Positions 31,493 to 39,030 of a stretch of DNA of 64,000 bases are shown here, one piece after another. The stretch spans positions 1 through 64,000 of the forward strand of contig NZ_QFQZ01000001.1 of NCBI RefSeq assembly GCF_003243465.1. The letters run 5' to 3'. Below the pieces are notes generated by a model. It searched no databases and was not told the DNA's origin. It was given only the letters and a program-made list of their open reading frames with translations. Numbering within the stretch: position 1 is the stretch's first letter; each line of letters begins with the position of its first letter. Origin of the DNA: Caulobacter segnis (lineage in GTDB: Bacteria > Pseudomonadota > Alphaproteobacteria > Caulobacterales > Caulobacteraceae). The translations under genes were made by a program, and so were the position numbers.

Positions 31493-32898
31493 CGGGAAAA
31501 CCGCGCGCGCAGCAGGGCGAAGGCGGCGCGGATGGCCTGGACTTCCGCCCCGACCGGATAGCCGGGCCGGCCCTTGGGATTCCAGGCGAAGACGTCGAAG
31601 TGCGCCCAGGGACCGATGTCGTCGCCGGAGGGCGCGAAGCGCTGCAGGAACAGCGCCGCCGTCGTGGCGCCCGCCTGGGCCCAGCCGTCGGGGTCGTTCT
31701 TCAGGTCGGCGATGTCGCTGTCGAGGGCGTCGCGATAGGCCTCGGTCAGGGGCAGGCGCCACAGCGGGTCGGCCACGGCCTTCGACGCCGCCTCGATCTG
31801 GCCGGCCAGCTTGTCGTCGGGCGTCCAGAACGGGATCACGAACGGCCCCATGGCCATCCGCGCCGCGCCGGTCAGGGTGGCGAAGTCCAGGGTCAGGGCC
31901 GGCTTCAGCTCGGCGGCGCGGGTCAGGGCGTCGGCCAGGATCAGGCGGCCTTCCGCATCGGTGTTGCCGACCTCGACGGTCAGGCCCGCGCGGGTCTGCA
32001 GCACGTCGCCGGGGCGCATGGCGTCGCCGCTGATGGCGTTCTCGACCACCGGGGTCAGGATCACCAGCCGCACGGGCAGCTTGGCCTCCATGACCATCCG
32101 CCCCAGCGCCAGGGCGTGGGCGGCGCCGCCCATGTCCTTCTTCATCAGCCGCATCCCGGCCGAGGGTTTGATGTCCAGGCCGCCGGTGTCGAACACTACG
32201 CCTTTTCCGACGATTGCTACGCACGGGTGGGCTGCATCCCCCCAGCTGACCTCGATCATGCGCGGCGCGCGCGAGGGGACGGCGGCGCGGCCGACCGCGT
32301 GGACGGCCGGGTAGTTCTCCTTCAGCAGATCATCGCCGCGCACGACCGACAGGGCGGCGCCGTACTTCTCGGCGATCTCGCCGGCGATCGTCTCGATCTG
32401 CAGCGGGCCCATGTCGTTGGCCGGGGTGTTGACCATGTCGCGCGCCAGGGCGCAGGCGTGGGCTAGGGCGGTGACGAACGCGGCGTCCACGCCCTTGGGC
32501 GCGACCAGGCGGGCGGTCGGCTCGCCGTGTTTCTTGTAGCGGTCGAAACGATAGGTCCCCAGCGCGAAGGCCAGGGCGGCCTGTTCGGGATCGACGCCCT
32601 TGGGCAGCTTCGACAGCGCGTAGTCGCCGGCGGGCAGCTTGCCGGCCAGGGTCCGCAGCAGCGTCGGATCGACACGGCCGCTCCCCAGGCCCAGCAGCAC
32701 CTGCTCGACCGCCCCGCTGGCCCCGGGGACCGCCAGCACCTGGCCGGTCTTGCCCGTGAACCTGTTGGCGGCCGCGAAGGTCCGGACCGGCGCGCGCTTG
32801 CGGGCCAGGAACGCCTCGACCTCGGCCTCCGCCAGCGGGTGGACGGGAATGGCGCCGTTCTCGCCCTGGCTGAGGATCGGGTGCGTCGCGTCGGACAT
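31489..32898 (-). CDS. Leucyl aminopeptidase family M17 protein
   Basis: A 469-residue two-metal aminopeptidase, cytosolic and probably hexameric, that removes N-terminal residues from peptides. GKGVVFDTGGLDIKP holds a metal-binding Lys and Asp, and VGNTDAEGRLILADAL is the M17 signature with the Asp and Glu ligands; MKKDMGGAAHAL precedes it. The N-terminal non-catalytic domain is shorter than in PepA, as in the alphaproteobacterial branch. The ATG at 32898 gives the normal N-terminus MSDATHPILS. It is followed by the NlpC/P60 gene with a 4-bp overlap. Confidence 0.92.
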   Translation of the reverse strand: MSDATHPILSQGENGAIPVHPLAEAEVEAFLARKRAPVRTFAAANRFTGKTGQVLAVPGASGAVEQVLLGLGSGRVDPTLLRTLAGKLPAGDYALSKLPKGVDPEQAALAFALGTYRFDRYKKHGEPTARLVAPKGVDAAFVTALAHACALARDMVNTPANDMGPLQIETIAGEIAEKYGAALSVVRGDDLLKENYPAVHAVGRAAVPSRAPRMIEVSWGDAAHPCVAIVGKGVVFDTGGLDIKPSAGMRLMKKDMGGAAHALALGRMVMEAKLPVRLVILTPVVENAISGDAMRPGDVLQTRAGLTVEVGNTDAEGRLILADALTRAAELKPALTLDFATLTGAARMAMGPFVIPFWTPDDKLAGQIEAASKAVADPLWRLPLTEAYRDALDSDIADLKNDPDGWAQAGATTAALFLQRFAPSGDDIGPWAHFDVFAWNPKGRPGYPVGAEVQAIRAAFALLRARFSR

Positions 32899-33112
32899 CG
32901 GCGGCCTCTTCGAAAGCTGGCTCCGCGCCTGCCGCAGGGCTGGGGCCGGTCTTGGCCCGGCGCGCCCGCGCAAACGCCTTCTCCATGTGTCGCAAGCGCG
33001 CGCGCGCCGCAACCGTTCTCGCCCTCGCCGCCCTGCGGCCAAGGGCGGACATGACGGCCGGTGGGAATGGGCCTAAGAGCGGCCATCCGAAAAGCCAGGC
33101 CGCTGCTGACCC

Positions 33113-35203
33113 GTGATCACCCTCCTCGCCCTCCTCGCCGCCACGCCCGTTGCGGACAAGATCATCGTCGACCTGTCGGCCGGCAAACCCGCCAACACCT
33201 TCCGCCCCGACGTGGCGTTCGGCGGCGGGCTGGACGGCATGGGCCGCGACGAGGTCAAGGCGACCTACACGCCGCACAACGTGGCGGCCATGCGCCAGGC
33301 GGGCCTGAAGTCGATCACCTACCGCCTGCGGACCGAGCTGGGCGCCGAGGCCTGGCACTGGAACCCGGAGGGACGCTGGAGCGATCCCGCCCGCCAGCAG
33401 GGCTACTGGACCTCGAGCGACAAGCCCGGCGCGCCCATCCTGCTGTCGCACGGCTATGACCTGCCAAGGCGGGGCATGACCAACGACAACGCCAACAACG
33501 CCGGCTATTCGCGGCTGGCCGACGGCGATCCGGCGAGCTTCTGGAAGTCCAACCCCTATCTCGACAGCCGCCACACCCACGCCCCGGCCCGGCCGCAGTG
33601 GCTGATCGCCGAGCTGGGCGACGAGACCGCCGTCGACACCGCGCGCCTTTGGTGGGCCACGCCCTACGCCGTCGACTACCAGGTGCAGTACTGGGTCGGC
33701 CGCGACGACTATGACCACGACGGCCGCTGGGTCACCTTCCCACATGGCGACATCAAGGGCGCGACCGGCGGCGAGGTGACGCTGAAGCTGGCCGACGCCC
33801 CGATCCGCACCGGCTTTATCCGCGTAATGATGAGCAAGGGCTCGGGGACGGCGCCGGCCGGCTCCACCGACGTGCGCGACCGCCTCGGCTACGCCCTGGG
33901 CGAGATCGGGATCGGCCGCATGGACGGCGAGCGCTTCGTCGACGCGATCCGCAAGGGCCGCTCGAACAAGACCCAAAGCATCATGCACGTCTCGTCGACC
34001 GATCCCTGGCACCGGGCGGTCGACCTGGACCGCGACCTGGAGCAGCCGGGCCTGGATCTCGTCTATCGCAGCGGCCTGACGAGCGGCCTGCCGATGATGG
34101 TCCCGGTCGGGGCGCTGTTCGACACGCCCGAGAACGTCGCGGCCGAGATCCGCTGGCTCAAGCGTCGCGGCTATCCCCTCACCCAGGTCGAGATCGGCGA
34201 GGAGGCCGACGGCCAGTACGGCTCGCCCGAGGACTATGGCGCGCTCTACATCCAGATGGCCGACGTGGTGAAGGCGGTCGACCCGGCCATCGTCACCGGC
34301 GGCCCCAGCCTACAGTCGGCCATGACCGAGATGTGGATGCCCGACCGGGGCGAGAGCCGCTGGTGGAACCAGCGCTTCGTGACCTACCTGAAGAGCCGCG
34401 ACCGGATGAAGGACCTGGGCTTCGTCTCGTTCGAGCACTACCCGTTCGACGACGTCTGCGGGCGGGTCGACGAGAAGCTCAAGGACCACACGGCGATGAT
34501 GGACGAGACCTTCCGTCGCCTGGCCGAGGACGGCGTGCCGAAGGCGACGCCGCTGGTCATCGCCGAGTATGGCTTCTCGGCCTATTCGGGGCGGGTGATG
34601 TCGGAGATTCCGGCGGCGCTGTTGAACGCCGACACGGTGGGCCAGTTCATGGCGATGGGCGGCGACCAGGCCTTCCTGTTCGGCTACACGCCCAACACCC
34701 CGATCAACCAGCATCAGGCCTGCGCCGGCTACGGCAACATGATGACCTGGCAGACCGACGAGAACGGCCAGGCCAAGTGGCCCAGCCCGACCTTCGAGGC
34801 CGCCCGCCTGCTGACCGGCGCCTGGAGCCAGCCCGGAAACGGCCTGCACCAGGTCTGGCCCGCCGCCTCCACCGTTCGCGACGCCAAGGGCCGGGCGCCG
34901 GTGACGGCCTACGCCGTCAAGCGGCCGGACGGCCAGTGGGCGCTGATGCTGGTCAACCGCGACGCCGAGACCGCCCACGCCGCCAAGCTCGTCTTCCGCG
35001 ACGCCGCCGGGCGCTCGCGCGGGTTCCAGGGCCAGGTCGAGGTCTGGCGCTATGACGGGACGCGCTACGCCTGGAAAGACGATGGCGAGAACAGCCGCCC
35101 GTCAAAGACCCTGCCGGCCCTGCGCCTGCGCCAGGACGGGCGGCGCGAGGTGGTCCTGCCGCCCTGGTCGCTGACCGTCGTGCGCGGCCGGCTCGCGCCC
35201 TGA
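33113..35203 (+). CDS. GH-A-clan-like glycoside hydrolase with inserted discoidin-like domain, family uncertain
   Basis: A 696-residue protein with a weak N-terminal signal (ITLLALLAATPVADK). The first 110 residues start a TIM-barrel-like fold (HNVAAMRQAGLKSITYRLRT). Residues about 120-265 look like an F5/8 type C (discoidin) module (NAGYSRLADGDPASFWKSNP). The barrel then resumes, with a likely acid/base in VEIGEEADGQYG (Glu363/364) and nucleophile in LVIAEYGFSAYSG (Glu485), and a C-terminal beta domain ends it. Translation starts at a GTG. Clan GH-A is a fair guess; I cannot name the family. Its neighbourhood suggests a plant-polysaccharide substrate. Confidence 0.7.
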   Translation: MITLLALLAATPVADKIIVDLSAGKPANTFRPDVAFGGGLDGMGRDEVKATYTPHNVAAMRQAGLKSITYRLRTELGAEAWHWNPEGRWSDPARQQGYWTSSDKPGAPILLSHGYDLPRRGMTNDNANNAGYSRLADGDPASFWKSNPYLDSRHTHAPARPQWLIAELGDETAVDTARLWWATPYAVDYQVQYWVGRDDYDHDGRWVTFPHGDIKGATGGEVTLKLADAPIRTGFIRVMMSKGSGTAPAGSTDVRDRLGYALGEIGIGRMDGERFVDAIRKGRSNKTQSIMHVSSTDPWHRAVDLDRDLEQPGLDLVYRSGLTSGLPMMVPVGALFDTPENVAAEIRWLKRRGYPLTQVEIGEEADGQYGSPEDYGALYIQMADVVKAVDPAIVTGGPSLQSAMTEMWMPDRGESRWWNQRFVTYLKSRDRMKDLGFVSFEHYPFDDVCGRVDEKLKDHTAMMDETFRRLAEDGVPKATPLVIAEYGFSAYSGRVMSEIPAALLNADTVGQFMAMGGDQAFLFGYTPNTPINQHQACAGYGNMMTWQTDENGQAKWPSPTFEAARLLTGAWSQPGNGLHQVWPAASTVRDAKGRAPVTAYAVKRPDGQWALMLVNRDAETAHAAKLVFRDAAGRSRGFQGQVEVWRYDGTRYAWKDDGENSRPSKTLPALRLRQDGRREVVLPPWSLTVVRGRLAP

Positions 35204-35280
35204 GCCGCGTGCGGCAAAACGCTCGTCTTGCCCGTCCCTCATTTGATGTATTAAGCACGCGCTCGTCCGGGGGGGACCTC

Positions 35281-35547
35281 ATGCGCAAACTGATTGGCCG
35301 GATCGCGGTGCTGCTCGCCTTGCCGCCGGCCCTCTACGCCGCCTTCATCGTCAGCACCGTCATCGATCGCGGCTACCGCTGGGGCGAGATGGACTGGAAC
35401 AGCGACGGGCGCACCCAGCTGCACGAGGTGCTGGCCACGACCGACGTCATTCCGCACGAGACGGTTCGCGGCGGCCAGCGCTGCACCAGCTATTTCGACT
35501 ATCGCCGCGCCCGGCTGCTGCGCACCGACTGCGAAGTCGACGTCTAG
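35281..35547 (+). CDS. Small membrane-anchored protein with one EF-hand loop
   Basis: An 88-residue protein. Residues 1-28 are a transmembrane helix or uncleaved signal (GRIAVLLALPPALYAAFIVS). MDWNSDGRTQLHEVL then contains a canonical 12-residue EF-hand loop (Asp1, Asn3, Asp5, Glu12), and two cysteines (RCTSYF, RTDCEV) could form a disulfide in the periplasm. The ATG at 35281 is well spaced from a GGGGGGA ribosome-binding site. Its stop codon shares the tetramer CTAG with that of the convergent cpaA gene. Function unknown; Ca2+ binding is a prediction from the motif. Confidence 0.7.
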   Translation: MRKLIGRIAVLLALPPALYAAFIVSTVIDRGYRWGEMDWNSDGRTQLHEVLATTDVIPHETVRGGQRCTSYFDYRRARLLRTDCEVDV

Positions 35548-36056
35548 ACCAGATGGCCCTGGGCCAGGGCCGAATACGGAAACGCGCTCAGGGCGCCGAC
35601 GGCGATGGCGACGCCATAGGGCAGGCCGGCGTCGGACTGGCCCAGCCGGCGCATCCAGGCCGGTCCGCCCGCCACCATCGGGGCCACCCAGCCCGAGCGC
35701 AGGGCCAGTATGGCGAAGGTCAGCGCCCCGCCCGCCAGGGCCGTGTATAGCAGGAAGGGCAGCACCGCCGGCCAGCCCAGCCACAGGGCGCAGGCGGCCA
35801 GCAGCTTGCCGTCGCCGCCGCCGATCCAGCCCGCGGCGAACATCCCCAGCCCCAGAACCAGAGCGCCGAAGCCGACGGCCAGGCACAGCCCGACCGTCTC
35901 CAGGCTGGCGCCGCTGGCCAGGGCGGCGGCCGGAAAGGCGGCCGCCAGCGCCAGCGCGATCCAGTTGGGGATCGTGTAGCTGGTCAGGTCCTTCAGCGCC
36001 CCGACGATCGCCAGGGTCGGAAAGACCATCAGCAGCGCAATCTGCAGAGCTAGCAA
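35544..36056 (-). CDS. cpaA: CpaA-type prepilin peptidase (A24 family)
   Basis: A 170-residue polytopic membrane aspartic peptidase that cleaves Flp pilin precursors. The catalytic aspartates are Asp23 in ALKDLTSYTIPNW and Asp82 in GGGDGK, with membrane helices between and after them. There is no N-terminal methylase domain, as usual for CpaA/TadV. It follows two Flp pilin genes on the same strand, but the cpaBCDEF secretion genes that normally come next are absent; the next gene is convergent. This is therefore either an orphan set or a rearranged tad locus. Confidence 0.88.
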   Translation of the reverse strand: MLALQIALLMVFPTLAIVGALKDLTSYTIPNWIALALAAAFPAAALASGASLETVGLCLAVGFGALVLGLGMFAAGWIGGGDGKLLAACALWLGWPAVLPFLLYTALAGGALTFAILALRSGWVAPMVAGGPAWMRRLGQSDAGLPYGVAIAVGALSAFPYSALAQGHLV

Positions 36057-36090
36057 GGCCTCGCTCCGTCGGGAGAAGGTTTCGGGGTCG

Positions 36091-36267
36091 CTATTCGCCG
36101 CCGACGCCGACGCCGACGCCGGTGATCTTGGCGGCGGGGCTGAACATCACGCCCAGGCCCGTGACACAGACGGCGGTGATGAGGGCGATAAGGGCGACGA
36201 ACAGCCCGTACTGGATGCCGGCGAGGCCCGAGTCGTCTTTGGCGAAGGCCTTGATCAGCTGCGTCAT
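36091..36267 (-). CDS. Second Flp-type pilin, atypical (Gln at mature position +5)
   Basis: A 58-residue pilin precursor, MTQLIKAFAKDDSGLAGIQY followed by GLFVALIALITAVCV and a short Gly/Val tail. The layout (leader ending in Ser-Gly, then a hydrophobic helix with Tyr-Gly) is that of Flp pilins, so CpaA should cut after Gly14. Position +5 of the mature protein is Gln19 instead of the glutamate that is otherwise near-invariant (IEYG). The gene lies between pilA and cpaA, 34 bp before cpaA, and after a terminator that separates it from pilA. It may be a minor pilin, a pseudopilin or a decaying copy. Confidence 0.8.
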   Translation of the reverse strand: MTQLIKAFAKDDSGLAGIQYGLFVALIALITAVCVTGLGVMFSPAAKITGVGVGVGGE

Positions 36268-36380
36268 GGCGCGGTCCTGAAGATATGATCCGATGCCGGC
36301 GACGCTAGTCAGTATGCCTAAAATTGCTCTTATTCATCGCGCTTAATTAAATGCTACCGACGCGCGCCTGAAGTGCAGTC

Positions 36381-36410
36381 AAAAAAATGAGGGCGAATTG
36401 CTTCGCCCTC
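36381..36410 (-). terminator. Intrinsic terminator downstream of pilA
   Basis: On the minus strand a perfect 9-bp stem (GAGGGCGAA with TTCGCCCTC, 4-nt loop) is followed by seven T residues, one base after the stem. It lies 30 bp after the pilA stop and so isolates pilA from the second pilin and cpaA, which need their own promoter in the AT-rich stretch 36268-36380. Confidence 0.92.
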
Positions 36411-36439
36411 CCCGCATGTTTTACTTAATGGATTTTAGC

Positions 36440-36619
36440 CTAGTTGCGCGCCGGCTTCGCCGCGGCGACGGCGGGGCGGCCGAAAAGGCCCGGAAGCTTG
36501 TCGCCCAGCGTGGTCACCGCCGTGACGATCACCACCGCGATCAAGGCGACCACCAGACCGTATTCGATGGCCGTGGAACCGGATTCGTCCCGTAGGAAAC
36601 GGGCGGCGAACTTGGTCAT
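36440..36619 (-). CDS. pilA: Flp/PilA-type major pilin
   Basis: A 59-residue pilin precursor. MTKFAARFLRDESG is the short leader ending at the cleavage Gly14. STAIEYGLVVALIAVVIVTA is the mature N-terminal helix with Glu at +5 and Tyr at +6, and the C-terminus is short. It is very close in layout to Caulobacter PilA, the subunit of the polar pili used for surface contact and phage attachment. The gene has its own terminator, so it can be expressed at high level independently of the second pilin and cpaA. Confidence 0.92.
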   Translation of the reverse strand: MTKFAARFLRDESGSTAIEYGLVVALIAVVIVTAVTTLGDKLPGLFGRPAVAAAKPARN

Positions 36620-36799
36620 GACTGGGTCTCCCACCAAGGGCCGCGAGCGCCAGGCTTCAACCCAGCTTGATTTACGGCCCGTCCAAAAACACCGGCAAGT
36701 TCCCGTCGGCCTGTTAATTGGCGGTAAAATACAAAGGGTTAATCGGTAATTTACCAAGCACGCATCCGGCGACGGCGCCCGGCCGCCCAGGGAAGCGGC

Positions 36800-37555
36800 T
36801 CAGGCTGGCAGGGCCGAACGCAGGCGCTCGACCAGCGGGTGCGGCGCGAACGTCCGCTCGCCCAGGCGGGAGACGGGCCGTACGCCGATCAGGCTGTTGG
36901 TCAGGAACACCGCCTCGGCTTGCTCCAGCACCTGCGGTCCGGCGGCCACTTCCTCGACAGCCTGCGCGGCCAGCAGCCGGGCGCGGGTGACGCCGGGCAG
37001 GACGCCGCAGTCGAGCGCCGGGGTGAACAGGCGCCCGCCCTCCACCCAGAAGACGTTCGCCGCCGCGCCGCAGACCACGTCGCCGCGGTTGTTGAGCATC
37101 AGGGCCTCGTCGACCCCGGCCGCGACCGCCTCGGTCCGCGCCAGGACGTTGTCGACATAGGCCAGGGTCTTGAGCCGCGAGGCCGGCGAGCCTTCGTTGC
37201 GGCGGACGTGGGAGATCATCACCCGGGCCGGCGTCGTCACCGGCGCCACCGCCGCCACCCGCGCGAAGAGCCGCGGCTTGAGGTCGGCCGGACGATCTAG
37301 CCCTCGGCCGCCCGAGCCGCCGGTCAGGGTCAACCGCACCGCCATCCGTCCCGACGGGGGGACCGTGCTCCGGCACAGCCCCTCGGCCTCGGCGCGGTCG
37401 AACGGCATGCCCAGCACGACGCAGCCCGCCGCCATCCGGTCGAGGTGCGCGTCCAGGTGTCGCAGTTCGCCGTCGACGGCCAGCAAGGTCTCGAACAGAC
37501 CCTCGCCCAGCAGCAGGCCGCGATCGTCGAAGGGGATGGCGTCGTGGGTGATCAT
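36800..37555 (-). CDS. pabC: Aminotransferase class IV, 4-amino-4-deoxychorismate lyase
   Basis: A 251-residue PLP enzyme of fold type IV. It should split 4-amino-4-deoxychorismate into p-aminobenzoate and pyruvate for folate synthesis. DDRGLLLGEGLFETLLAVDG opens the chain, the PLP lysine is in SRLKTLAYVDNVLA, and the phosphate loop is at GVLPGVTRARLL. The assignment over branched-chain or D-amino-acid aminotransferase rests on its coupling to pabB: its ATG overlaps the pabB stop codon by 3 bp (ATGA arrangement). Confidence 0.87.
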   Translation of the reverse strand: MITHDAIPFDDRGLLLGEGLFETLLAVDGELRHLDAHLDRMAAGCVVLGMPFDRAEAEGLCRSTVPPSGRMAVRLTLTGGSGGRGLDRPADLKPRLFARVAAVAPVTTPARVMISHVRRNEGSPASRLKTLAYVDNVLARTEAVAAGVDEALMLNNRGDVVCGAAANVFWVEGGRLFTPALDCGVLPGVTRARLLAAQAVEEVAAGPQVLEQAEAVFLTNSLIGVRPVSRLGERTFAPHPLVERLRSALPA

Positions 37556-38892
37556 CCAGGGCTCTCCGTCAGCGCGCGCCGGATGGCGGCGATCTTGGCC
37601 TGGGTCTCCAGTTGCTCGGCGCGCGGATCGCTGTCGGCGACGATCCCCGCGCCGGCGCGCGCCTCGACCCGCCAGCCGCCGCCATCCTCGACCAAGGCCA
37701 CGGTCCGGATCAACACGCTCGAGTCGAGTGCGCCATCATGCCCCGCCCAGAACAGCGCGCCGCAATAGGGGCCGCGCGGCGGCTCCAGGCTGGCGATAAC
37801 CCGCATCGCCTGCACCTTGGGCGCCCCGGTGATCGACCCTGGCGGGAAGCTCGCGCGCAGCAGGTCGGCCAGGCCGCGCCCCTTGGCCAGGCGCGCGGTG
37901 ACGGTCGAGACCAGATGGTGGACGTTGGCGAAGCTCTCGATCCGGAAAAGCTCGGGCGCGCGCACGCTGCCCGGCGGGCTGACCCGGGCCAGGTCGTTGC
38001 GCATCAGATCAACGATCATCAGGTTCTCGGCCCGGTCCTTGTCGCTGGCCAGGAGCTCGGCGGCCAGGGCCAGGTCGCGGGCCGGATCGCGGTCGCGGGG
38101 CCGCGTGCCCTTGATCGGCCGGGTCTCGATCGTCCCGTCCGGCGAGACCTTCAGGAACCGCTCGGGCGAGTTGGAAACCATCGCCCGCCCCGGCAGGCGC
38201 AGATAGGCCGAGAACGGCGCGGGACTCTGGGCGCGCAGGCGGGCGAACAGGTCGAACGGATCGGCGCCGGGCGCCAGGCGGCCCTTCCAGGCGCGCGCGA
38301 TATTGGCCTGGAAGATCTCGCCGGCCAGGATGCGCTCGACCACCTCGGCGACGGCGGTTTCATAGGTCGCGGGATCGTCGGCGACGAGGTCGACGCAGAG
38401 CGGGCCCTGTGGCTCCGACCTCTGCGTGGCCCGCGCGTCGAGCCAGGCCAGGGCGGCGCGGGCGCGCGTGTCGGCGTCGCCCTCGGTCTCGCCCCGGCCG
38501 ATCGCCAGCACCTGGCGGGCGTGGTGGTCGAAGGCCAGCAGCGCCGGATAGCGGGCGCAGGCCAGGTCCGGCCAGTCGGAGCGCGGCAGGCCCAGGCGCT
38601 CGATCCAGTCACCCAGCTCATAGGCCGCCAGCCCGACGACGCCGCCCTGGAACGGCGGGCCGTCCGGATCGGTCGGCTGGCGCGGACCCAGCAGCGCGGC
38701 GAGCGCCGCGAACGGGTCGGCGGCGTCCTTCGCGGTCAGGCTGAAGGTCTGGTCCGGGGCGCGCAGCAGATACGACCACCGCCCGCCCTGCCCGCCGGAG
38801 ATCAGCGCGCAGGCGTGGGGCTCGTCCCGAAAGGGCGCCAGGGCCCAGACGGGCTCGCGCCAAGGGGCGGTCAGGATGGCGACGCGGCGCAT
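37552..38892 (-). CDS. pabB: Aminodeoxychorismate synthase component I
   Basis: A 446-residue chorismate-utilising enzyme that aminates chorismate with ammonia from a PabA partner not present in the window. Conserved chorismate-domain segments are ETRPIKGTRPRDRDPARD, NLMIVDLMRNDLARVSPPGS and ASFPPGSITGAPKVQAM. The N-terminal domain is short. The ATG at 38892 gives MRRVAILTAPW; upstream sequence is part of an intergenic repeat and not coding. The gene is coupled to pabC. Confidence 0.9.
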   Translation of the reverse strand: MRRVAILTAPWREPVWALAPFRDEPHACALISGGQGGRWSYLLRAPDQTFSLTAKDAADPFAALAALLGPRQPTDPDGPPFQGGVVGLAAYELGDWIERLGLPRSDWPDLACARYPALLAFDHHARQVLAIGRGETEGDADTRARAALAWLDARATQRSEPQGPLCVDLVADDPATYETAVAEVVERILAGEIFQANIARAWKGRLAPGADPFDLFARLRAQSPAPFSAYLRLPGRAMVSNSPERFLKVSPDGTIETRPIKGTRPRDRDPARDLALAAELLASDKDRAENLMIVDLMRNDLARVSPPGSVRAPELFRIESFANVHHLVSTVTARLAKGRGLADLLRASFPPGSITGAPKVQAMRVIASLEPPRGPYCGALFWAGHDGALDSSVLIRTVALVEDGGGWRVEARAGAGIVADSDPRAEQLETQAKIAAIRRALTESPG

Positions 38893-38916
38893 GGAGCGTT
38901 GATAGCAGCGTCGGCA

Positions 38917-39015
38917 GGCCCCCTCCACCGCCGTTCGGCGGTCCCCCTCCCCCAATGGGGGAGGAAGGGTTTCTCTTCTGCACCCTCCGGGGGCAGACGA
39001 CCTGCGAAGCAGGTC
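38917..39015. repeat. Modular intergenic hairpin repeat, copy A
   Basis: The first module (38917-38967) is a C-rich arm, a hairpin ACCGCC-GTTC-GGCGGT and a CTCCCCCA-ATGGGGGAG palindrome. The same design in inverted orientation lies at 60657-60707, with a compensatory change in the hairpin. A second hairpin here (GACCTGC-GAA-GCAGGTC, 38999-39015) is flanked by CCTCCGGGGG and GGTGGGGG. It lies between pabB and the MFS gene and may include the transcript end of the latter's downstream region. Confidence 0.7.
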
Positions 39016-39030
39016 AGGTGGGGGCAAGTA

